A stretch of 64,000 nucleotides of DNA from Plantactinospora sp040120695 (GTDB taxonomy: Bacteria > Actinomycetota > Actinomycetes > Mycobacteriales > Micromonosporaceae), in NCBI RefSeq assembly GCF_040120695.1, contig NZ_JBEEAC010000020.1, positions 1 to 64,000 of the forward strand, read 5' to 3'. Made by a program: the position numbers and the translations under genes. The notes under the pieces are model-generated. The model did no database searches. It was given only the letters and a program-made list of their open reading frames with translations, and was not told the DNA's origin. Of this stretch, positions 34,959 to 40,829 are shown one piece after another. How positions within the stretch are numbered: position 1 is the first letter of the stretch; every line of letters begins with the position of its first letter.

Positions 34959-37082
34959 GTGCGCTGGCCGAAGGGGCTGACCGGGCTCTGCTACGGCGGT
35001 GACTACAACCCGGAGCAGTGGCCGGCGGAGGTCTGGCCGACCGACGTCGAGCTGATGCGGCGGGCCCGGGTCAACCTGGTCACCGTCGGGGTCTTCGCCT
35101 GGTCCCGACTTGAGCCGCAGCCCGGCCGGTACGACCTCGACTGGCTGGACCGGGTGCTCGACCTGCTGCACGACGGCGGCATCCGGGTGGCGCTGGCCAC
35201 CCCGACCGCCTCCCCGCCGCCGTGGTTCTCGCTGCGGCACCCGGACGCGCTGCCGGTCACCGCCGACGGGGTACGGCTCAGCCACGGCAGCCGGGACACC
35301 TACTGCGCCAGCGCCCCGGCGTACCGGGCCGCGGCCCGGGAGATCGCCACCGCGCTCGCCGACCGCTACCGGGACCATCCGGCGCTGGCGCTGTGGCACG
35401 TGCACAACGAGTACGGCACCACCTGCCACTGCGAGCACGTCGCCGTCGCCTTCCGGACCTGGCTGCGGGCCCGGTACGGCGACCTCGACCGGCTCAACGA
35501 GGCGTGGACCGGCAGCTTCTGGAGCCAGCACCACACGGGCTGGGAGCAGATCCGGCCGCCCCGGGCCACCCAGTACCTCGGCAACCCGAGCCAGTTGCTC
35601 GACTTCCGCCGGTTCGTCTCCGACGAACTGCTCGCGGCCTACGTCGAGCAGCGGGACCTGCTCCGGGCCGCCACCCCGGATGTGCCGGTGACCACCAACT
35701 ACGTCCTCGGCGGCTGGGTGCCGGTGGACCACGCCCGGTGGTCCGCCGAGGTGGACCTGGTGGCGATCGACCACTACCCGGCGGAGGCCGGGCCGGGCGC
35801 CGAGGAGCAGACCGCGTTCGCCGCCGACCTGGCCCGGTCCTGGGCCCGGCACGGCCAGCGGTCCGGTGCGAGTAAGGACCCCCTCTTATCGGATGTTGTG
35901 GAAGCGGGGGCCCTTCCTAGCGGGGCTGGCCGGAGCGCCGCCGCGGCGCCGAAGGGCCGGCACCCGCCCGGCGGGCCGGCCTGGCTGCTGATGGAGAGCG
36001 CACCGAACCTGATCCTCACCCCCGGCCGGATGCACGCCAAGGAACCGGGCCGGATGACCCGGCACAGCCTGGCGCACGTCGCCCGGGGTTCCCGGGGCGC
36101 GATGTTCTTCCAGTGGCGGGCCTCCCGGGGCGGCGCCGAGGTCTTCCACTCCGCACTCGTGCCGCATGCCGGCCCGGACAGCCGGGCCTTCCGCGAGGCG
36201 GTCTCGCTCGGCGTACTGCTCGACCGGCTGGCCGAGGTGGACGCCGGAGCGGTACCGGCCCGGGTGGCGATCGCCTGGGACGTCGCGAGCTGGTGGGCGT
36301 TGCAGGCCACCGTGCTGCCCTCGGCCCAGCTCGACTATTCCGCCGAGGTGTCGGCGGCACACCGGGCGCTGTACCGGGCGGGCCACGCCAGCGACTTCGT
36401 CACCGACGGTGACGACCTCTTCGGGTACGCCCTGCTGGTGCTCCCGGCCCGCTACCTGGTCTCCGACCGGTACGCGTCGCGGATCCGCGACTACGTGGCG
36501 GCCGGCGGCCACCTGCTGGTCAGCTACTTCAGCGGGATCGCCGACGAACACGCCCGGGTCCGGGTCGGCGGCTATCCCGGAGCACTACGCGACCTGCTCG
36601 GGATCCGGGTCGAGGAGTTCCACCCGCTCGACCCGGCCACCCGGTTGCCACTCTCCGACGGCGGCACCGGTCGGCTCTGGGCCGAGACGGTACGCCTGAC
36701 CGGCGCGACTCCGGCGGTCAGCTATGCCGGCGGGCTCCTCGACGGCCTGCCGGCGCTGACCCGGCACGGGTACGGCGACGGGGTGGCCTGGTACCTCTCC
36801 ACCCGGCTCGACGACGATGCGTACCGCGACCTGCTGGCCCGGGTCGCGGAGGCGGCCGGTGCGGAACCTACCTGCCCGGCCGCCCCGGCGGGGGTGGAGG
36901 CGGTCCGCCGGTCCACCGCCGACACGAGCTGGCTGTTCCTGCTCAACCACACCGACACGGCGCAGACCGTCCCGGTGTCCGGAATGGAGCTGCTCACCGG
37001 GGAGCACGTCGAGACCGTGCGGCTGCCGGCCGGCGGCTGCGCGGTGCTCCGGGAAGCCGGGCAGACCGCGGCATCGTCCTGA
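34959..37082 (+). CDS. GH42 beta-galactosidase carrying an in-frame repeat insertion
   Basis: A 707-residue family 42 beta-galactosidase. Acid/base Glu151 is in WHVHNEYG, nucleophile Glu346 in WLLMESAPN, and the zinc-site cysteines include Cys116, Cys156 and Cys158. The trimerisation domain (about 400-610) and C-terminal beta domain follow. GTG at 34959 is the start (purine-rich GGGAGAGG upstream). It would remove galactose from xyloglucan side chains or other oligosaccharides. Residues about 304-339 are an insertion between the sixth and seventh barrel strands; 304-322 are encoded by the 56-base interspersed repeat. The frame and both catalytic residues are retained, so the gene may still be active. 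Confidence 0.92.
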   Translation: MRWPKGLTGLCYGGDYNPEQWPAEVWPTDVELMRRARVNLVTVGVFAWSRLEPQPGRYDLDWLDRVLDLLHDGGIRVALATPTASPPPWFSLRHPDALPVTADGVRLSHGSRDTYCASAPAYRAAAREIATALADRYRDHPALALWHVHNEYGTTCHCEHVAVAFRTWLRARYGDLDRLNEAWTGSFWSQHHTGWEQIRPPRATQYLGNPSQLLDFRRFVSDELLAAYVEQRDLLRAATPDVPVTTNYVLGGWVPVDHARWSAEVDLVAIDHYPAEAGPGAEEQTAFAADLARSWARHGQRSGASKDPLLSDVVEAGALPSGAGRSAAAAPKGRHPPGGPAWLLMESAPNLILTPGRMHAKEPGRMTRHSLAHVARGSRGAMFFQWRASRGGAEVFHSALVPHAGPDSRAFREAVSLGVLLDRLAEVDAGAVPARVAIAWDVASWWALQATVLPSAQLDYSAEVSAAHRALYRAGHASDFVTDGDDLFGYALLVLPARYLVSDRYASRIRDYVAAGGHLLVSYFSGIADEHARVRVGGYPGALRDLLGIRVEEFHPLDPATRLPLSDGGTGRLWAETVRLTGATPAVSYAGGLLDGLPALTRHGYGDGVAWYLSTRLDDDAYRDLLARVAEAAGAEPTCPAAPAGVEAVRRSTADTSWLFLLNHTDTAQTVPVSGMELLTGEHVETVRLPAGGCAVLREAGQTAASS
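35868..35923. repeat. 56-base palindromic interspersed repeat, copy 2, inside GH42
   Basis: Begins GCGAGTAAGGACCC and ends GGGGGCCCTTCCTAGCGG. It aligns gap-free with 18530-18585. Together with about 50 further GC-rich bases it adds some 36 codons to GH42 without breaking the frame. Confidence 0.88.
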
Positions 37083-37137
37083 CCATCCCCGGGGCGGTCG
37101 GCGTGCTCCGCCGCGCCGGGCCACCGCTGATTCCGGC

Positions 37138-37230
37138 GTCGCAAGGTCGCCACAACCCTGGACAACCTTGCGGCATCCGCCCTCGTCAAGCGTGGCTCTC
37201 ACATCGGTCACACCGACGAGAGAGGGTGTC
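37138..37230 (+). promoter_or_regulatory. Leader of toxin gene (duplicated leader, copy 1)
   Basis: Starts GTCGCAAGG and aligns to 38000-38091, with GTCGCAA 93 and 92 bases before the two ATGs. It contains the direct repeat ACAACCC (37152-37158) / ACAACCT (37162-37168), flanked by an 8-base inverted repeat CGCAAGGT / ACCTTGCG, and the ribosome site AGAGGG. Confidence 0.75.
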
Positions 37231-37911
37231 ATGGCACGATTCAACGCACGATGGCGACGGATAACGATGGCCGCCCTGGCGGTCACGCTCGGCGTCACGT
37301 TCGCGGGTTGGCGGGCCGGCGCGGCGAGCGCCGAGCCGGCACCGCAGCTGACCGCGGTCGAGATCGCCGACGGGGTGCTGTTCAACGACGGTCCCGCCGC
37401 CAAGTACCTCACCGAGCTGGACCGCCCGGAGACGCCGTGGACCGACGAGATGCGTCGGATCCAGGAGCTGATCCGGCGGTACCTCGACGCGGATCCGCAG
37501 CTGGCGAAGGCGCTCAGCACGTGGATGCAGTCCGGTGACCCGCTCAAGGTCGCCAAGGGCATGCACGAGCTGGGCGCCGTCGCCCGCAAGGTGCTCGACG
37601 AGCTGTACGGGTCCGAGGCGATCGACAAGTGGGTCGGCGAGATCGACAAGGCCTGGGGCGAGGAGCGGTTGTACCTGCAGTACACCCAGGTCCAGCTCAC
37701 GCAACTGATCAACGAGACCATGCTGGACATGTACAAGGGCGCGGACACCGCGGTGGCGGTCGACGTGGCCGTGGTCGCGGTGGCCGTGGTCGCCGTGGTG
37801 GTCGCCGTCGTGGCGATCGACGCCACCCCGCGGGAGTTCTCCCAGCGGACCAGGCTCGCGCACGAGATGTTGGTCAAGACCATCGCCACCAGCCTGCGGG
37901 CGAAGTACTGA
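37231..37911 (+). CDS. sdpC: SdpC-like toxin precursor (sporulation-delaying protein family)
   Basis: A 226-residue secreted precursor: signal peptide to about residue 34 (AASA), an N-terminal region with GVLFNDGPAAKYLTEL that parallels the F-GLLFGQGEVGKLI region of Bacillus SdpC, an amphipathic helical middle with SGDPLKVAKGM (SdpC: SKDPKKLIENM), and a hydrophobic valine/alanine stretch (residues about 171-197) that corresponds to the membrane-active mature toxin. In Bacillus the mature SDP peptide collapses the proton-motive force of sister cells. Unlike Bacillus SdpC, this protein contains no cysteine, so the usual disulfide is absent. ATG at 37231 follows AGAGGG. SdpA and SdpB homologues lie directly downstream, which supports the assignment. 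Confidence 0.8.
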   Translation: MARFNARWRRITMAALAVTLGVTFAGWRAGAASAEPAPQLTAVEIADGVLFNDGPAAKYLTELDRPETPWTDEMRRIQELIRRYLDADPQLAKALSTWMQSGDPLKVAKGMHELGAVARKVLDELYGSEAIDKWVGEIDKAWGEERLYLQYTQVQLTQLINETMLDMYKGADTAVAVDVAVVAVAVVAVVVAVVAIDATPREFSQRTRLAHEMLVKTIATSLRAKY

Positions 37912-37936
37912 GACGGCGGCCGGCGGTGCGGTGACG

Positions 37937-37994
37937 GTCGCCGCCGCCCTGTCGCGAACGGCGTACGTCATGCACGCCGCACCGCCGGCCAGCC
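37937..37994 (+). pseudogene. sdpA 5' fragment left by tandem duplication
   Basis: These 58 bases align without gaps to 38339-38396 in intact sdpA (45 of 58 identical by hand count) and would encode AYVMHAAPPAS against AYVMNAALPAS. The bases just after the sdpC stop (GACGGCGGCC, 37912-37921) match the sdpA start (GATGGCGGCC, 38260-38269) with ATG changed to ACG. No functional start remains. Confidence 0.8.
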
Positions 37995-37999
37995 TCGCC

Positions 38000-38091
38000 G
38001 TCGCAAGCCGGTCGCAACCCGGGACAGCCTCTCGCCATCCGTCCCCGGGAAGCGTGGCCGCTGTCCAGTCAGATCGGGAGGAGAGGATGTC
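38000..38091 (+). promoter_or_regulatory. Leader of mini-toxin gene (duplicated leader, copy 2)
   Basis: Aligns to 37138-37230. It contains GTCGCAA twice with 11-base period (38000, 38011), GCAACCC (38014-38020) and ACAGCCT (38024-38030), and a stronger ribosome site GGGAGGAGAGG just before ATG 38092. Confidence 0.75.
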
Positions 38092-38259
38092 ATGCCACGA
38101 GTCAACGCAGACGTGGTGGTGCCCGCCTACGCGGCGGTCACCCTGGTGGTGGTCCGGAGGGCGATCGACTTCACGCCCTTGAAGTACGACAGCCGGACCG
38201 GGTTCGCGCACGAGATGCCGGTCGCGGAGACCGCCGCCGGTCCGGAGACGGTGGTCTGA
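38092..38259 (+). CDS. 55-residue internally deleted SdpC paralogue (mini-toxin ORF)
   Basis: A 55-residue protein starting MPRVNADVVV with a strong ribosome binding site. It retains the start region of the neighbouring toxin gene (MPRVNA versus MARFNA), a short hydrophobic stretch and a 32-residue tail identical in length to the toxin tail, with 13 identical positions (AID-TP, RT, AHEM-V). Relative to sdpC it has lost 513 bases, exactly 171 codons, so the frame survives; signal peptide and N-terminal domain are gone. Its stop is one base before the sdpA ATG. Possible roles are a second peptide, a decoy or immunity factor acting on the toxin, a translational-coupling leader for sdpA, or mere decay. 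Confidence 0.65.
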   Translation: MPRVNADVVVPAYAAVTLVVVRRAIDFTPLKYDSRTGFAHEMPVAETAAGPETVV

Positions 38260-38260
38260 G

Positions 38261-38836
38261 ATGGCGGCCGACAGTGCGGCGGTGCGCGCCGCAACGGATG
38301 AAGTCGATACCCGTACCGGTCGGCGGGTGGCGATCGTGGTCGCCGTTGCCCTCGTGGTCGTGGCGTACGTCATGAACGCCGCGCTGCCGGCCAGCCCGTT
38401 CACCCTGCCCGGTCCCAAGGCGGAGACCGTGCGGTCGCTGTTGCCGCAGGGCTGGGCGTTCTTCACCAAGAGCCCGCGAAGCCGGTCCGCCGAGGTGTAC
38501 CAGCACGAGGCCGACGGAGGCTGGCGGAACATCACCGCCGGCCCACGGCACCGCGCCGGTGACCTGATGGGACTGGACCGGCTGGGCCGGTCGCAGGGCA
38601 CCGAACTGGCCCTGCTGCTCGCGCTGGCCCCGAAGGGGGACTGGCGGGAGTGCGAGCGGGCCCCGACCGCCTGCCTGTCCCAGTCGACCGTCACGCGCAC
38701 CCTGCCGAACCGGTCCACTCACCACAGCATCTGCGGTGAGGTCGGCGTGGTGCTCCAGGACGTTCTGCCCTGGGCCTGGCGGGACGCGCCGACCACGATG
38801 CCGTCGAAGGTGCTGAGAGTGAGGGTGACATGCTGA
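38261..38836 (+). CDS. sdpA: SdpA-like toxin maturation protein
   Basis: A 191-residue protein with one N-terminal membrane helix (residues about 24-45, VAIVVAVALVVVAYVMNAAL) and the SdpA hallmark LLPQGWAFFTKSPR (about 66-79). Bacillus SdpA acts with membrane protein SdpB to process secreted SdpC into active SDP peptide. Three cysteines lie in the C-terminal half (CERAPTAC, ICGEV) plus a terminal one. ATG at 38261 begins one base after the mini-toxin stop, and its end overlaps sdpB by seven bases, so translation of these genes is coupled. Confidence 0.82.
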   Translation: MAADSAAVRAATDEVDTRTGRRVAIVVAVALVVVAYVMNAALPASPFTLPGPKAETVRSLLPQGWAFFTKSPRSRSAEVYQHEADGGWRNITAGPRHRAGDLMGLDRLGRSQGTELALLLALAPKGDWRECERAPTACLSQSTVTRTLPNRSTHHSICGEVGVVLQDVLPWAWRDAPTTMPSKVLRVRVTC

Positions 38837-40278
38837 CCCGCTTCGGCCGGTGGGCCCGGCCCCGATTCGCCGTACCCGTCTGGTCGTCCGGGGTGGGGCT
38901 GGCCCGTACGTTGCTGGCGTTGGGCACCCTGGGCACGCTGCTGGCCACGGATCCGAAGGTCCTGATGTCGCCGCTGGCCAACGGCGTCGTACCGCCGGTG
39001 TGTCAGGGGCTCGGCCAGGCCGGCATCTGGTGCGTCACCCCGGACCTGGCGGTGGGACGTTGGCTGTCGGTGGCCGCGCTGCTGCTGGTGATCAGCGGGT
39101 GGCGCCCCCGGTTCACCGCCATCCCGCACTGGTACGTGTCGTGGAGCCTGATGGTCAACAGCACCGTCCAGGACGGCGGCGACCAGATCACCGCCGTGCT
39201 CGCCATGCTGCTCCTGCCGATCTGCCTGACCGACCCGAGGCGCTGGCACTGGCGGGCGCTCGACGGCCCGGCACGCGACCCGGACGCGGCTGCGGCGACC
39301 GTGCCGAGCGCCGCCCGGATCGTGGCCGGGGTGACCCTGCTGCTCATCCAGATCCAGGTTGCCGGGCTCTACCTGCAGGCGTCGATGGCCAAGCTCGGCG
39401 TCGAGGAGTGGGCCGACGGCACCGCCATGTACTACTGGTCGCACCACCCGACGTTCGGCTCTCCGCCCTGGACGGCACCGATCACCGATCTGGTCACCGC
39501 CGCGCCGGCCGGGGTGGCGGCGATCACCTGGGGGTCGGTGGCGCTGGAGTTCGGGCTCGCGTTGGGGATCGTGCTCAACCCGAGGGCCCGGTGGGTGCTC
39601 CTCACCCTGGGCCTGCTGTTCCACGGCAGCATCGCGATCGAGATGGGACTGGTCAGCTTCTGCGCGGCGATGTCCGGGGCGCTCCTGCTGTACCTGCTGC
39701 CGATCGGTCACCACGTCCGCTGGCCGGAGCGGCTCGGCCGCCGGGTGGTCGCCCTGTCGCGGCGGCCGAGGCCCGCCGCCGTGCTGGGCCGGCCGGGGCC
39801 CGATGCGGTGACGGCGCCGGACCCGGTGCCATCCGGCCCGCCCCCCGAGGCGGCACCGGTCCCGGTGGCCCGGGAGGCGACGGTGGGGTACGCCCCGGAC
39901 CGGCACCTGCTGGTCTACGACGGAGACTGCGGCTTCTGCACCGCCTCGGTGCACTTCGTCCGGCGGCGGTTGCGCCCGCAGGTCCCGGAGACCGTCGACA
40001 TGGTGCCGTGGCGGTCGGTCGACCTGGCCCGGTACCGGCTGACCCCGCACGACGTGCACCGCGCCGCGTACCTGATCCGGCCGGACGGCGGCCGGCTGGC
40101 CGGGGCGGCGGCCTTCGCCGAGCTGGCCAGGCACGGCAGGGGTGGCTGGCCGCTGCTCGGCCACCTCCTCCGCCGGCCGCCGGTGAGCTGGCTGGCCGCC
40201 GCGCTGTACCGGCTCGTGGCGGCGCAGCGGCACCGGCTGCCCGGCGGGACCGGCGCCTGCGCGGTCGTACCCGAGTGA
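38830..40278 (+). CDS. sdpB: SdpB-like HTTM membrane protein fused to a DCC (CxxC) domain
   Basis: A 482-residue protein. Residues 1-310 are a multi-helix HTTM/SdpB-type membrane domain (WYVSWSLMVNSTVQDGGDQI, YLQASMAKLGVEEWADGTAM, WSHHPTFG), the region related to vitamin-K-dependent carboxylase-like proteins and needed for SDP maturation in Bacillus. After a proline-rich linker (about 320-350), residues 355-480 are a DCC (DUF393, YuxK-type) domain with Cys367 and Cys370 in YDGDCGFC, followed by VPWRSVDL and RPDGGRLAGAAAFAELA. DCC proteins are predicted thiol-disulfide oxidoreductases. HTTM-DCC fusions are known in bacteria; here the fusion sits in a toxin operon. ATG at 38830 lies inside the sdpA end. 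Confidence 0.85.
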   Translation: MLTRFGRWARPRFAVPVWSSGVGLARTLLALGTLGTLLATDPKVLMSPLANGVVPPVCQGLGQAGIWCVTPDLAVGRWLSVAALLLVISGWRPRFTAIPHWYVSWSLMVNSTVQDGGDQITAVLAMLLLPICLTDPRRWHWRALDGPARDPDAAAATVPSAARIVAGVTLLLIQIQVAGLYLQASMAKLGVEEWADGTAMYYWSHHPTFGSPPWTAPITDLVTAAPAGVAAITWGSVALEFGLALGIVLNPRARWVLLTLGLLFHGSIAIEMGLVSFCAAMSGALLLYLLPIGHHVRWPERLGRRVVALSRRPRPAAVLGRPGPDAVTAPDPVPSGPPPEAAPVPVAREATVGYAPDRHLLVYDGDCGFCTASVHFVRRRLRPQVPETVDMVPWRSVDLARYRLTPHDVHRAAYLIRPDGGRLAGAAAFAELARHGRGGWPLLGHLLRRPPVSWLAAALYRLVAAQRHRLPGGTGACAVVPE

Positions 40279-40334
40279 CGTGGTCGTGTCCGGATGCGGT
40301 CGCCGTGCTGTCCGGCGTCCTCGCGGCGCCGGAC

Positions 40335-40352
40335 ACAACCTTTTCGCAACCC
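40335..40352 (+). promoter_or_regulatory. ACAACC/GCAACC direct repeat before the Calx-beta-like gene
   Basis: ACAACCT (40335-40341) and GCAACCC (40346-40352) are 11 bases apart, 22 bases before ATG 40374. Similar heptamers occur in both duplicated toxin leaders. Possible binding site of the nearby SARP regulator. Confidence 0.5.
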
Positions 40353-40373
40353 TCGGCCGGTTACATCGTCGTC

Positions 40374-40829
40374 ATGTGGAAGCAGAGACTCGCCGCGGCC
40401 GCGACCGCTCTCGTGCTGGCCCCGGTTGCGCTGGTCGGCGCGATCGCCGGGCCGGCCGGCGCCGCGCCCGTCGATAAGAAGTGCCAGGAACCGCCGGGCT
40501 GTATCGAGGTGCAACCCGCCCTGCTCGGCGACTGCTGGGAGGTGAAGTGCGAGATCACCCTGTTGGTGACCACGTCGGCGCCACGGGACGTGGTGGTCCG
40601 CTACAAGACGGCCGAGGGGAGCGCGACCGACGGGAAGGACTTCAAGGGCGAGCCGGACGGTAAGGCGACCATCCCGGCCAAGGAGCAGTCGGTCCAGCTG
40701 CCGCCGCTGGTCATCCCCGACGAGGAGAAGGAGTCCGACGAGGACTTCTACCTCTACTTCGGCTCGTCCGACAAAGACGTGATCGTCAAGCCGGACATCC
40801 TCCGGGTGGTCATCAAGGATGGTCCCTGA
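40374..40829 (+). CDS. Secreted Calx-beta-like small protein
   Basis: A 151-residue protein with a Sec signal peptide (cleavage near AGA-AP, residue about 30) and one Calx-beta-like beta-sandwich domain: EITLLVTTSAPRDVVVRYKT, GSATDGKDFKG, then VIPDEEKESDEDFYLYFG, the acidic calcium-binding pattern of that fold. Four cysteines lie before the domain (KKC, PPGC, DCWEVKC). It has its own leader with direct repeats like those of the toxin genes and no Shine-Dalgarno sequence. It may bind the toxin or the cell surface, but role is unknown. Its 3' end overlaps the convergent SARP gene by 17 bases. Confidence 0.7.
   Translation: MWKQRLAAAATALVLAPVALVGAIAGPAGAAPVDKKCQEPPGCIEVQPALLGDCWEVKCEITLLVTTSAPRDVVVRYKTAEGSATDGKDFKGEPDGKATIPAKEQSVQLPPLVIPDEEKESDEDFYLYFGSSDKDVIVKPDILRVVIKDGP

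Noticed and set aside
35868..35923. Insertion sequence remnant in GH42
   Set aside because: No transposase, no longer terminal inverted repeats and no clear target duplication; a small palindromic interspersed element fits better.
37931..38182. Small open frame beginning GTG 37931
   Set aside because: It merely reads through the sdpA remnant and then out of frame across the second leader; the coding unit there is 38092-38259.
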